Assembly (NCBI RefSeq): GCF_031312535.1
Contig: NZ_CP133594.1
Coordinates: 2,399,934 to 2,463,933 of the forward strand
From: Methanolobus mangrovi
Lineage (GTDB): Archaea; Halobacteriota; Methanosarcinia; Methanosarcinales; Methanosarcinaceae
Direction: 5' to 3'
DNA length: 64,000 bases
The notes beneath the pieces are model-generated. The model saw only the letters and a program-made list of their open reading frames with translations, did not search any database and had not been told where the DNA came from. Positions 32,530 through 41,531 of this stretch are shown piece by piece (position 1 is the first letter of the stretch; the number at the start of each line of letters is the position of its first letter). A program made the position numbers and the translations under genes.

Positions 32530-33336
32530 GTGTTTCCGAAACTGTTGCCAAAAATGAGAGTAAAAAATGATGTAAAAGTAATTTATATTCTCTTTGGTAT
32601 CGTTTTGACCTATTTTTCAATCTACATGCCTGATTTTATGAATGTAGCAGGTATGGAGGGTACAAAGATAAGTTCTATTGTCTCTTTTGGAGCACTGAAT
32701 GGTATGCTCTTTGGTCCATTCTGGGGTTCCATTGTATCAGCAGCAGGCTTTCTTTTGTATGAGGTCACAAGTGGCAAATATCTTTCAATGAGTATGTTTT
32801 CAGTACTATCAATTTTATTCATAGCCCTGAGTTCAATAGTTTCAGGTCTTGTTGTTAACAGGGAACATAAGGCTGCAAAAAGCATATTTTTTGCACTCAT
32901 AGTTGTATGGTACATGCTTGATGTGGGAAGAACAGCTTATTCCTACCCGTGGTATCATTTGCTGGTACTTGGCATTTTTATATATTTTGAGAAATCTATT
33001 TTGGTGAAGACCGTTACTTCTAAAGCATATATATTCATATCTCTGTTTTTGGCTTCTCTGATGGGTGTTCTGTCCGATCATATGGCAGGAAGTATTACAT
33101 ATTATCTATTATACGACCTCCATGCGGATATGTATCAGTCAGTTGTTCTTCTTTATCCTGTGGAGAGGACAATACTTGCGTTTTTCCCTGCGTTTCTGGT
33201 CTATGTATTGATCGTTGTATTCAAAGACATAATACTTTCATCAGGAAATATTGAAAAAGATATTGAGGACAAAAAGTCCAGGGACCTGGATGAATATCTT
33301 CAAAATGATGTATTGAATATCATAAAAGAGCAATAA
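32530..33336 (+). CDS. ECF-type substrate-binding-like membrane protein
   Basis: The 268-aa protein has about seven hydrophobic helices. The segment ISSIVSFGALNGMLFGPFWG, with an S/G-rich loop after a short amphipathic stretch, recalls the S components of ECF vitamin transporters (ligand-binding membrane proteins). No ECF ATPase or T subunit is nearby, so it may use a shared energising module or work alone. The C-terminus is a charged tail (EKDIEDKKSRDLDEYL). Start is probably GTG 32530, set by the TATA spacing; ATG 32554 is the alternative. Confidence 0.55.
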   Translation: MFPKLLPKMRVKNDVKVIYILFGIVLTYFSIYMPDFMNVAGMEGTKISSIVSFGALNGMLFGPFWGSIVSAAGFLLYEVTSGKYLSMSMFSVLSILFIALSSIVSGLVVNREHKAAKSIFFALIVVWYMLDVGRTAYSYPWYHLLVLGIFIYFEKSILVKTVTSKAYIFISLFLASLMGVLSDHMAGSITYYLLYDLHADMYQSVVLLYPVERTILAFFPAFLVYVLIVVFKDIILSSGNIEKDIEDKKSRDLDEYLQNDVLNIIKEQ

Positions 33337-33358
33337 AAAAGATCAATAGCATCAGTTA

Positions 33359-34105
33359 TTACTGCATTGCTTCAATTTTGTCCCTAATTGCCATAATACT
33401 TTTAGAGAACAAGTGCTCAGGTTCTGAGTGAACAAGTATCTCATTATTGCTTCGGGTTGCAATTTCACACATACATGGTATGGTCGCAAGGACTGGTGCT
33501 CCATATCTGCTTTTTTCTATAATGTCAAGACAATTACCATGATACATGTTGTCTATGATGGCACACTTCTTGTCGAGAAGGGTGTAAACGCCTTTTATTA
33601 GCTGCTCAGTGCAATTAAAACATGCTGCGGTATCGTTATGCACAATGACGACCATGTCTGAGGCTGCAACAGCATTTATGGACTCATATTCCACGCCGGG
33701 ACTTGTATCAAATATGATTACATCCAGACTATTTGCTGCAAGTTCCTTTTTCCCATTCATCAGCGCCTTAAGTGCTCCTGCCTGCCAGTTTCGGTCTTTG
33801 CTCACAAGATCCCTTATCACTCCGATGTCCGGATTTGCAAAGCTCACGTATAGGTGGCCACTGGTTTCCATTTCAGGCTTTATGTCATTCAATGTATCTT
33901 TCAGACTACATTTCCCTGACAGAAAATCATTAATCCAGAAATGAGTTCCCGGTTTGAACATAGAACTAAGGGACGGTCCTCTAAGGTCCAGGTCTATCAG
34001 GCATGTGTTCTTTCCTTCTGAAGCATAAGCCACTGCCAGGTTTACTGCAATGCTGGTTTTTCCCGTTCCACCTTTGGAAGAGTGTACTGCTAATGTAAGG
34101 GTCAT
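33359..34105 (-). CDS. MinD/ParA-like ATPase
   Basis: The 248-aa protein has the deviant Walker A motif SSKGGTGKTSIAVNLA at residue 9, switch I LIDLDLRGPSL and Walker B DVIIFDTSPGVEYES. It is thus a MinD/ParA-type P-loop ATPase that dimerises on ATP. A run of cysteines in the second half (AACFNCTEQL, IPCMCEIA) is unusual for MinD and suggests a redox or metal-linked variant, as in the Mrp/CooC side of the family. It lies downstream of the winged-helix gene 34182-34541 on the same strand (76-nt gap). The target is unknown. Confidence 0.8.
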   Translation of the reverse strand: MTLTLAVHSSKGGTGKTSIAVNLAVAYASEGKNTCLIDLDLRGPSLSSMFKPGTHFWINDFLSGKCSLKDTLNDIKPEMETSGHLYVSFANPDIGVIRDLVSKDRNWQAGALKALMNGKKELAANSLDVIIFDTSPGVEYESINAVAASDMVVIVHNDTAACFNCTEQLIKGVYTLLDKKCAIIDNMYHGNCLDIIEKSRYGAPVLATIPCMCEIATRSNNEILVHSEPEHLFSKSIMAIRDKIEAMQ

Positions 34106-34181
34106 GTTTCCTTCATTGATTATTAGTTATTTATGGTTTTGATTCAATTATTTCCAAATATCCAGAAGAAGCAATCATTTA

Positions 34182-34541
34182 TTACTTTTTCTTTAAGCTG
34201 TCATTTATGCGGAAATAAACCTTTCTTCCGTCTCTATATTTTTTGACGTGATTCATCCTGACAAGCTGGTTTAGGTAATTACTTTCTACTGCTCTTTCCT
34301 TATTTGTAACATTTGCTATTTCATCTGCTGTGGCAGGTCCTATCTCAAATAACGTTGTTGCAGTTGTTCTCAAATGATCCGGCAGAGAAAGCAGTGTTAT
34401 TACATCAAGAGAGTCTGCTATTATTCTATCTTTTTCACAGACCTGCTCATCCCTGCATTCGATCTGTACAATTATTCGATCAAGTTTGGAATTTATTTCT
34501 TTTAAATTATTGACGACTTGTTCAAGCAGTTCTGAGTCCAA
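34182..34541 (-). CDS. Winged-helix DNA-binding protein with coiled-coil N-terminus
   Basis: The 119-aa protein begins with a short coiled coil (LLEQVVNNLKEINSKLDRII) followed by a MarR/ArsR-like winged helix: LLSLPDHLRTTATTLFEIG, ATADEIANVTNKERAVESNY as the recognition helix region and KKYRDGRKVYFRIND as the wing. It probably acts as a homodimeric transcriptional regulator. The start is TTG at 34541 with GGGG about 10 nt upstream. It is next to the MinD-like ATPase and may act with it; that is inference. Confidence 0.7.
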   Translation of the reverse strand: MDSELLEQVVNNLKEINSKLDRIIVQIECRDEQVCEKDRIIADSLDVITLLSLPDHLRTTATTLFEIGPATADEIANVTNKERAVESNYLNQLVRMNHVKKYRDGRKVYFRINDSLKKK

Positions 34542-34637
34542 TGTTTTGTCCCCTACGTTTTGTCATTAGAATATTATTACTATTATACATTATGGTTTTA
34601 CAGAAATCAGTCATCTTTACTAATAACACTTTCTGAT

Positions 34638-36293
34638 TCAGTTATTTTGCAGGTTCTTCGTCATATAAACTTTTTCCAGTTCATAACCTGACTTTCGATA
34701 ATATTGGCGCACACCAATCCCACTTATTATTGCAACCTTCCCATATCCTGAACCTGATGCAAGTTCCTCGGCATGTGTGATCAGTTCTCTGCCGTAACCT
34801 CTGTGCTGCCAGTCATTCTCTCCGGCATCCTTCCCCACGGCCACAGATGATCCGAATATATGGAGTTCTCTGATGAGTGCAGCATTTTGTAATTCTTCAC
34901 GATGAGGTCTGTCAGGCAACCTCAATCTGAGGAATCCTATCAATATGTCCTTTTTAATATCTTCAAAGGCAATAAAATGTTCCTTTCCCCCGCAACAGTC
35001 ATAGGATTCAACAGTTAGCTGTATGTTCTCTATATCGGGTTCATTTCCTTTTAACATGTTGTGTCCCACTTCACGACACCTTATGCAGCGACATTTTCCT
35101 CCATGTTGCTCCAGGTGTTCATGTGCAAGTTGGCGGATGTTACTTTTCCTTACTCCTGCAAGTATCTGGGGTGCGGGTATGTCTCTCTGGATGCGCTGTA
35201 ATCTTACCCATTTAGGGATAAAGGACTTTATCCTGGACAGGAGTAATGTTGCTTCCTCATCTCCCATGGCCTTGTAATTCCCCTGTTTCCACATCTCACT
35301 TAACTCGGTACCTTCGGTTACAAGGGTGGGATAAATTTTCAGATAATCGGGTTTGAATCCCGGATTTTCAAAAAGTCTTTTGAAATTCCTGACATCCATT
35401 TCAACATCAGTTCCAGGAAGTCCGGGCATCATATGGAATCCCACTTTTAGGGCGCTATCCCTCAGTACTCTGTTCGCCTCAATACTGTCTGCAACACTAT
35501 GGCCTCGTTTCATTCTTTCAAGAATAAAATCGTAAGTGCTTTGAACGCCTATCTCAACCTTCGTAGCTCCCAGCTCAAGCATCTTGTCAATGTGAGTAGG
35601 CTTTGCCCAATCAGGGCGTGTTTCAAAGGTAATACCTGTATTCCTGACTTCTGATGTCTCATTTGCCTTCTGGACATCTTCTATCGTAAAATAGGGTAGC
35701 GTCTTTCCAATGGGGTTTGCCTGCTGCCTCCAGGAATCGCCATAAAAATCATTCATGGCTTCAAGACAGCGTTTTGTGTACCATTCCTGATAGTCGATAG
35801 ACCTTGCAGAAAAAGTACCTCCCATGATGATAAGTTCGGCTTTTTTAACCTCATGACCTATCTGTTTCAGCTGGGTCAGTCGGTTTGTCACTATCCTGTA
35901 AGGGTCGTACTCAAACTGTATTGCCCTCATGGTGGAAGGTTCCCTTCCCATATAGCTCTGAGGGGACTGGAATTCCGAATTAGGTCCTCCGGGACATGGG
36001 ACACATATTCCATGGGGGCATGGTGCAGGTGATGTCATTGCAGCTATGACCGCTACTCCTGATATTGTACGTACTGGTTTACGCTGTAGAATGGCACGAC
36101 TCTGTTCCTGTTCTTCATCATTACCTGAAACAATAATGTCTGCATTTTTCGGTATGGTTGAAAGATGGAATGATTTTGCAACTTTTTTCTTTGCTTCATT
36201 CAGTTGCTTTTCGTTAGTTATCCGTCCATCGAGTACCATATCCAGTATGTTGCGACAGGCCGTTTCAAAGTTATTGTCAGTCATCTTAACCAT
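34638..36293 (-). CDS. elp3: Elp3 tRNA uridine carboxymethylation enzyme
   Basis: The protein (about 551 aa) has a radical SAM domain with the Cys motif PCPHGICVPCPGG near residue 93 and a C-terminal GNAT acetyltransferase domain with DWQHRGYGRELITHAEELA. Between them are the conserved KCRCIRCREVG cysteines. Archaeal Elp3 alone makes 5-carboxymethyl uridine at wobble U34 of tRNA from acetyl-CoA and SAM. Three starts are possible: TTG 36296, ATG 36293 and ATG 36284 (MTDNNFETACRN); I cannot choose firmly. It lies between the RFC small subunit gene and the HTH gene on the same strand. Confidence 0.93.
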   Translation of the reverse strand: MVKMTDNNFETACRNILDMVLDGRITNEKQLNEAKKKVAKSFHLSTIPKNADIIVSGNDEEQEQSRAILQRKPVRTISGVAVIAAMTSPAPCPHGICVPCPGGPNSEFQSPQSYMGREPSTMRAIQFEYDPYRIVTNRLTQLKQIGHEVKKAELIIMGGTFSARSIDYQEWYTKRCLEAMNDFYGDSWRQQANPIGKTLPYFTIEDVQKANETSEVRNTGITFETRPDWAKPTHIDKMLELGATKVEIGVQSTYDFILERMKRGHSVADSIEANRVLRDSALKVGFHMMPGLPGTDVEMDVRNFKRLFENPGFKPDYLKIYPTLVTEGTELSEMWKQGNYKAMGDEEATLLLSRIKSFIPKWVRLQRIQRDIPAPQILAGVRKSNIRQLAHEHLEQHGGKCRCIRCREVGHNMLKGNEPDIENIQLTVESYDCCGGKEHFIAFEDIKKDILIGFLRLRLPDRPHREELQNAALIRELHIFGSSVAVGKDAGENDWQHRGYGRELITHAEELASGSGYGKVAIISGIGVRQYYRKSGYELEKVYMTKNLQNN

Positions 36294-36323
36294 CAATATT
36301 TAGTAAAATAGTAGTATTCGCAT

Positions 36324-37352
36324 TTATTGACAGAATCCGGCAACAAGTGCTTCCAGTTGTATCCTGTCATTTGCAGCTTCGGTCAGGTAGAAATCAGTAT
36401 CTGCTATTTTAGTGACCCACCTGGAAATGATGTCATCCGTTTCGTTATAATTTACTGTAACCTTGTGTAACTGGAGCAATATTTCCTGTCCGGAAAGCCC
36501 CTCTTCAAGTATAAGGGCATCAATGTATTTCCTGGCTTCAAGAATGTTCTTTGCGATAATAGATTCAAAGAGATTTGTTATATTCTCTGATTGCTCACCC
36601 AATGTTGCATCGTATATTTGCTGCGGTCCGATATTATCGTTTCCGGGTTGAATGGATGCGACCTGAAGTGTATTCAATGCCTTGGCAATGTTACCTCTTG
36701 CATGATACACCAGCGCATCTATTCCGTCATTATTTACTGTAAGTCCTTCAGCATCAACTATTCTGGAAATGAACTTTGTAATTTTATCGTCGGATACATG
36801 TGTGAAGAATAATTGCAAACCCCTTGATCTAAGGGGGCTTATGAGTTTGGAAGGCTGGGTCGTTGAAAGTATAAAGCGTGAAGATGCTGTGTACTTTTCC
36901 ATAATCCTTCTAAGTGCATGTTGTGAATCGGAATTAAGCGATTCGGCATTATCAATGAATATTATTTTAAAATCAGCATCTACGGGTGGCATGGCTGCAT
37001 ATTCATTGATGATGTCCTTGAAGATATTTATGACACTCTTATTGATCTTTTTAGGATCATCAGTTCCTATGATGCGCCTGAATCGTTTATCCCGTACAAG
37101 GTAGTTCTTTCCCTGTTCAAAAAAATCAGATGCATTGAAGTATGCCAGATTTCGTTCGTAGTCCTCACCGTACAATTCATTGGCAATTGCAAAGGCTGTG
37201 CTTGACTTGCCTGAGTTCTCAGGTCCGTGGAATACAAAATGTGGAAGGTTATTGGACATGGCCAGTTTCCTGACCATGTCTACAGATTGTTCATTGCCGA
37301 CGATCTCATCAAGGCTTTTCGGCCGGTATTTTACAGTCCATAGATCCTTCAA
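36324..37352 (-). CDS. Replication factor C small-subunit paralogue
   Basis: The 342-aa AAA+ clamp-loader protein has LWTVKYRPKSLDEIVGNEQ at the N-terminus, Walker A FHGPENSGKSSTAFA and a weakened Walker B IIFIDNAESLNSDSQHALRR (DNAE rather than DEAD). The sensor reads FILSTTQPSKLI, and the usual SRC motif is SRG in LRSRGLQLFF. Methanosarcina has two different RFC small subunits; this fits the diverged second one. It would join a clamp loader that places PCNA on DNA. It lies 17 nt upstream of the next minus-strand gene's promoter side and downstream of secD. Confidence 0.8.
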   Translation of the reverse strand: MKDLWTVKYRPKSLDEIVGNEQSVDMVRKLAMSNNLPHFVFHGPENSGKSSTAFAIANELYGEDYERNLAYFNASDFFEQGKNYLVRDKRFRRIIGTDDPKKINKSVINIFKDIINEYAAMPPVDADFKIIFIDNAESLNSDSQHALRRIMEKYTASSRFILSTTQPSKLISPLRSRGLQLFFTHVSDDKITKFISRIVDAEGLTVNNDGIDALVYHARGNIAKALNTLQVASIQPGNDNIGPQQIYDATLGEQSENITNLFESIIAKNILEARKYIDALILEEGLSGQEILLQLHKVTVNYNETDDIISRWVTKIADTDFYLTEAANDRIQLEALVAGFCQ

Positions 37353-37369
37353 ATCCTCACCTTTTTCTT

Positions 37370-39064
37370 TTATTCTGCGCTTGTTGGGCTTGTCTGCAGT
37401 ACTTCATGTATCACTTTGCCATATACTGGTCTTGCGATCAGTATTCCTATAAGGACACCAACAATCGTTGTTATTGCAAATCCTTTCAGGGAACCGAATC
37501 CCATGATTACAAGTGGTGACATTGCAATAATAGTTGTTGCAGCTGCTGCGAATATTATTCCGAATGCTTTTGTTATCCTTGAAAGGTAAACCTTCCTTGG
37601 GGGCAGCTTTCCTTCGTACAGTACTTCATCGGTGATGATGACAAGGTGGTCGATACCTGTTCCTATGGCTGCAATAATACCTGCGATACTTGCAAGGTCA
37701 AGTTGCCATCCGATTGCGGCTGCAAAACCGAGTATCATTATCACTTCACTTATGGAAGTGGCCACCATTGGTACAAGTATGGCTGGTTTGTTATATTTCC
37801 TGTAAACCACAAAGGCAACAGCTAACAGTGCCAGAAGACCTGCAACAGTGGCCTGTCCTTTGAACTGCTGGCCAAGGGTTGCATCTACATGTCCTGAACC
37901 CATAAGTTCCACGTTTACAGGCAATGCACCTGCACGCAGGTGTATCTGCAATTGCTCAGCCTGTGCCTTGCTTTCATCATCAGGTCCGGTAGATGCCTGC
38001 CATGCGTATATTGGTACTTCTTCTAGCCGGGCTGCGGCTGAATCACTCAAAGGTGCACTGTAAACTTCGTTATCATCAAGATACATCACCAGATTGTGTG
38101 ACATCGGATCAGTAGTTGCACCAGTCTCAATGGCAATCTCCTGAAGTGCAAGGGCACCTGTCTCTGTCAATGTGAATGGTACGTACCACTGGCCGCCCTC
38201 TTCATGGAATCCCACAATACTGACAGTTGCTATTTCATCTCCATAGAGGACATGCTTTGACTCGTTGCCCTGGGTCACAATCCTGATTTCGAATTTGCCT
38301 GGCTTTTCAGCGATGTTCTTGGCAGTTGCAAGGTCAATTCCTGCAAAGTCAATGAGTATATAATCATCACCCACCGTTTTTACCGGTATGTCCTTAAGTC
38401 CAAGGGAATTGAGCTTATCACTCAGTATTTCCTTAGTCATGTCCCTTGTTTCTGTTGTGACCCCTTCTTTGTAATTTACATCTCCGTTGATGTCAGTTAC
38501 AATTGAGCCGCCGACAACTGCCATGAGTTCTTCAAGTTCTTCCTGTGAAATGGCAGTCCTTATCTCATACTCAACACCATCTGAAACAAGTGTGGGCAGG
38601 ACTTCTGCTTTGAGTGAATCTTCCAGGTATGTTTTTATCAGGGTCACTTTTGAAGAATGAAGTATGACCTCAGTCACATTGGCGTTTCGTGAGATGGTAG
38701 TCTGGCCTACGCCAAGCTGTTCCATCTGATTATTTGTAAGTACTGAATCTGAAGTGAAAGTTATTGTAGTTTCATCAGTGCCTTCATCAACCGATTGTAT
38801 ATCTATGCTTTCTCCAAGGTTGATGTTGACTATTTCCTTTACTAAAAGACCGCTGTCAGCATCAAGCTCTGCAACAGCGCCCTGAAGTTTTAACTGGAGC
38901 CAGGAGCCGCCTTCCAGGTCAAGTCCGTAGTTGAGGTTAGTTGTGAAACCTTCTCCGGAAGTATATCCTGGGTGTATGAAGTATACGGAGGCAAGTATTG
39001 CCAGAATGAAAACAATGACTCTAAGGTCTTTATATATGCTTTGTGGCTGTTCATCATCTCTCAT
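37370..39064 (-). CDS. secD: Protein-export membrane protein SecD
   Basis: The 564-aa protein has one N-terminal TM helix, a large extracytoplasmic domain starting NYGLDLEGGSWLQLKL (the D-x-x-GG motif) and five TM helices at the C-terminus with VATSISEVIMILGFAAAIGW and AAIGTGIDHLVIITDE (the D pair for proton coupling). SecDF helps the Sec translocon export proteins at the outer face. secD follows secF with a 4-nt overlap (ATGA), and the order secF-secD is the one usual in euryarchaea. Confidence 0.93.
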   Translation of the reverse strand: MRDDEQPQSIYKDLRVIVFILAILASVYFIHPGYTSGEGFTTNLNYGLDLEGGSWLQLKLQGAVAELDADSGLLVKEIVNINLGESIDIQSVDEGTDETTITFTSDSVLTNNQMEQLGVGQTTISRNANVTEVILHSSKVTLIKTYLEDSLKAEVLPTLVSDGVEYEIRTAISQEELEELMAVVGGSIVTDINGDVNYKEGVTTETRDMTKEILSDKLNSLGLKDIPVKTVGDDYILIDFAGIDLATAKNIAEKPGKFEIRIVTQGNESKHVLYGDEIATVSIVGFHEEGGQWYVPFTLTETGALALQEIAIETGATTDPMSHNLVMYLDDNEVYSAPLSDSAAARLEEVPIYAWQASTGPDDESKAQAEQLQIHLRAGALPVNVELMGSGHVDATLGQQFKGQATVAGLLALLAVAFVVYRKYNKPAILVPMVATSISEVIMILGFAAAIGWQLDLASIAGIIAAIGTGIDHLVIITDEVLYEGKLPPRKVYLSRITKAFGIIFAAAATTIIAMSPLVIMGFGSLKGFAITTIVGVLIGILIARPVYGKVIHEVLQTSPTSAE

Positions 39065-39963
39065 GCTTTACGCCTCCTTGTGCCTGCACTTGTCACATGC
39101 CACCTGAGAATTGATGTGTTAAGCATCCAGGTGTTCATCATATCTGCGGCCAGTCCAAATATCAGGACAATGGATATGTCTGAAAGGAGGGTGATCTGTG
39201 AAAGTGATGAACTTAGTAAGTATGAGTAAGTTGATACGAGGTACATTACCACAAGTGCCGCAAGGGTTGTAGTGGTCATGGTCACACCGGTATGCATTGC
39301 ATTGGTAATGTTTTCCTGTGGTGTCCCGCGTCTTTTGAGGACTCTTGTAGTGAGTAGTATGTCACTGTCAACAGAATAACCGATGAGCATAAGCAGTGCT
39401 GCCACAGTTCCCAGGGATAACTCGATCCCGACAATGTTCATGAATGCTGCTGCGATAATAATGTCAGATAACGCTGACAATACCACTGCGATTGATGGCA
39501 CGAATGTCCTGAATATCAAAAAGACCACGATTGCCATTCCGATAAATGATATGATAACTGCTTTAACGGCCTGTTGCTGAAGTGCTTCTCCATATACCGG
39601 TCCGATCTGGTTTATTTCAACATTATCATAGGAATCTATTATATCACTGACAAGTTCCTGTTGTAGTTCGCTACTCATTGGTCCAAATTGCATTATCACA
39701 CGGCTTCCGGCCTGTCTGACATCAGTAATCGGGTAATCTGAGTATTTTTGCCCAATGGATTGTATACTTTCCTCTGTCGCAACAGAGACCATTGTTCCGC
39801 CTTTGAATTCCATACCCAGCTTAACAGGTGAGCCGCTACTTGCAAATGTGAGTGCAAGTATCAATAATGATATTACAAATATTGTAAGCGGTATTGCTGC
39901 AAGCTGACGATCGTTGTGTTTTCTTACAAAAGAATCTAAACGTTCAGTCAAACCGACTTCCAT
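39061..39963 (-). CDS. secF: Protein-export membrane protein SecF
   Basis: The 300-aa protein has six TM helices. The first is followed by LGMEFKGGTMVSV and the later ones contain SVDSDILLTTRVLKRRGTP, the family motif with the conserved Asp. It pairs with SecD for export. ATG at 39963 is preceded by a weak ribosome-binding site. First gene of the secFD operon. Confidence 0.93.
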   Translation of the reverse strand: MEVGLTERLDSFVRKHNDRQLAAIPLTIFVISLLILALTFASSGSPVKLGMEFKGGTMVSVATEESIQSIGQKYSDYPITDVRQAGSRVIMQFGPMSSELQQELVSDIIDSYDNVEINQIGPVYGEALQQQAVKAVIISFIGMAIVVFLIFRTFVPSIAVVLSALSDIIIAAAFMNIVGIELSLGTVAALLMLIGYSVDSDILLTTRVLKRRGTPQENITNAMHTGVTMTTTTLAALVVMYLVSTYSYLLSSSLSQITLLSDISIVLIFGLAADMMNTWMLNTSILRWHVTSAGTRRRKA

Positions 39964-40042
39964 GTTTCTATGCTCCAGAATAATAGGTTCTCAATTCCTA
40001 TTTTAAATTTTTGAAATTGATGAATACACTCTTACACTATAA

Positions 40043-40052
40043 CTTATATATA
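40043..40052 (+). promoter_or_regulatory. TATA box of the dCMP deaminase gene
   Basis: CTTATATATA lies with its centre about 28 nt before ATG 40076, again compatible with a leaderless or nearly leaderless mRNA. Confidence 0.55.
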
Positions 40053-40075
40053 CCACTTACTGCTTCTCTAAAGCA

Positions 40076-40537
40076 ATGACTGAAAGGCCAAGTATAGATG
40101 AGTATTTGCTTGAGATCGCTACTGTTGTATCTAAACGTTCCACCTGTCTTAGGAATAAAGTAGGTGCCGTGATCGCAAGGGATAAGCGTATACTGTCCAC
40201 AGGCTACAATGGTGCTCCAAGGAACATGCAGCATTGTCTTGATATAGGTTGTATCAGGCAGCAGAACAACATTGCTTCCGGTACGCGCCACGAAAAATGC
40301 CGGGCAGTTCATGCTGAGCAGAATGCTATCATTCAGGCTGCTCTGCATGGGGTGAGCACTGATGGTGCAACGCTTTACTGCACACACCAGCCATGCATAT
40401 TGTGTGCCAAGATGATCATCAATTCCAATATCAAAAGGGTTGTCTACATTCAACCTTATCCTGATACCGATGCTCTTGATTTCTTTTCGGAATCAGGTGT
40501 TGAAGTAGTTAATCTTTCAATCTCCGACTTTGCCTAA
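40076..40537 (+). CDS. Deoxycytidylate (dCMP) deaminase
   Basis: The 153-aa zinc enzyme has [14 protein letters not shown] (HAE, catalytic Glu) near residue 80 and [12 protein letters not shown] (PCxxC) near residue 102. The N-terminal [20 protein letters not shown] and [11 protein letters not shown] match the dCMP/deoxycytidylate branch rather than cytosine or tRNA deaminases. It makes dUMP for thymidylate synthesis. The 3' end overlaps the convergent cofE by 21 nt. Confidence 0.9.
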   Translation: MTERPSIDEYLLEIATVVSKRSTCLRNKVGAVIARDKRILSTGYNGAPRNMQHCLDIGCIRQQNNIASGTRHEKCRAVHAEQNAIIQAALHGVSTDGATLYCTHQPCILCAKMIINSNIKRVVYIQPYPDTDALDFFSESGVEVVNLSISDFA

Positions 40538-41275
40538 ACAGCGAAGTCCTTTTTTGATTATATCTTCACGGTCGCTTCGGTACATCTCTTTTATTGAACC
40601 GTCTTGCGATCTGAGTTCCAGTCCTCTCACGATCACTACAGGACATCCGCCGTCTCCTTCTCCCATCAGCAGATTCGCAGCACCTGCAATTTCATCGGCT
40701 ATGGCTTCTTCCGTAACTGCCAGTATGTTGCCAAAGAGATCCCTTTGTCCTTTCCAGTTCTTTATTGGGTGAATCCTGTACACTCCAATGGCAATACCGG
40801 TTTGGCCTATCTTAAATGCCCTGCCATTGGTATCGGTCACTATAACACTGACTTTTTTTCCGGTCCAGTTTTCAATGCCTTCGCCAATGTTTTTTGCACT
40901 TTTGTCCGAATCCACCGGGAGATCGATCATGTAGCCCTTATCGACATTTGATTCATCTATTCCTGCTTTGATACAGACGTGTCCGTTATCTGTTTCTACA
41001 AGGAATATGGGGTGATCCACCAGTATCTCACGGCTGCGGTTAAGAACTGCCTGCACAAACCTTGCATCAAGCCCATGCTTATCTGCGATCTGCTTTGCCT
41101 CATCTCCTGCAATGATATCTTCTAATCTGAACATCCTTCCTTCAGCTTTTGCAACGATGGTAGACGCTATGACTATGACATCATTGTCTTCAATACTTGT
41201 TCTCTCACAGATGATCGACGCAATGTCATCCCCTTTTTTGATCATGGGGATGTTTTCCACAGTAAATACATGCAT
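40517..41275 (-). CDS. cofE: Coenzyme F420-0:L-glutamate ligase
   Basis: The protein is 252 aa from ATG 41275 ([12 protein letters not shown]); a TTG at 41311 would add 12 residues. Family motifs are [46 protein letters not shown] and [21 protein letters not shown]. CofE adds glutamates to F420-0 with GTP to make the hydride carrier F420 used throughout methanogenesis. GGAG lies about 15 nt upstream of the chosen start. Confidence 0.93.
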   Translation of the reverse strand: MHVFTVENIPMIKKGDDIASIICERTSIEDNDVIVIASTIVAKAEGRMFRLEDIIAGDEAKQIADKHGLDARFVQAVLNRSREILVDHPIFLVETDNGHVCIKAGIDESNVDKGYMIDLPVDSDKSAKNIGEGIENWTGKKVSVIVTDTNGRAFKIGQTGIAIGVYRIHPIKNWKGQRDLFGNILAVTEEAIADEIAGAANLLMGEGDGGCPVVIVRGLELRSQDGSIKEMYRSDREDIIKKGLRCLGKVGD

Positions 41276-41410
41276 TTTCAATTGGGATTCTCCGGAAGAA
41301 TGGGGTTTCAAAAATGTTGTTATGCTAATTTATGCTGCCATATTAAATTAATACAAGTTTATGTTAAATACGGTGAAATTCAACATTATATTTAAGGGAG
41401 TGGGTTTATT

Positions 41411-41498
41411 GGGGCAAACACAGGTTTCAGCTATTTAAACCAACCAACCAACACATAGTATTGAAGCTTGCATTGACTATTTTCAATGTGTTTGCCTC
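41411..41498 (+). ncRNA. Candidate structured RNA (three-way junction)
   Basis: An outer stem pairs 41411-41422 with 41487-41498 (12 bp, one G-U, ten perfect in GGCAAACACA/TGTGTTTGCC). Inside are two hairpins: GGTTT/AAACC (41423-41427 with 41437-41441) and ATTGAA/TTCAAT (41460-41465 with 41482-41487). Between them is a CCAA tandem stretch (41440-41453). A TATA box, TTATATTTA, at 41387-41395 is placed about 20-25 nt upstream. No coding frame is visible. The fold is by eye only. Confidence 0.45.
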
Positions 41499-41531
41499 GC
41501 CTCCGATTTTCCTCCGTATGTGGTATAAGGT

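Noticed and set aside
32525-32537. GGAA-N5-TTCC at the start of the ECF-S-like gene, as a possible NrpR operator
   Set aside because: The NrpR operator known from Methanococcus has six bases between the half sites; here there are five, and the site overlaps the predicted start codon rather than a nitrogen gene promoter.
41439-41455. AACCAACCAACCAACAC as a CRISPR or microsatellite locus
   Set aside because: There are only about three and a half CCAA units and no spacers; it is better explained as an unpaired part of the RNA candidate.
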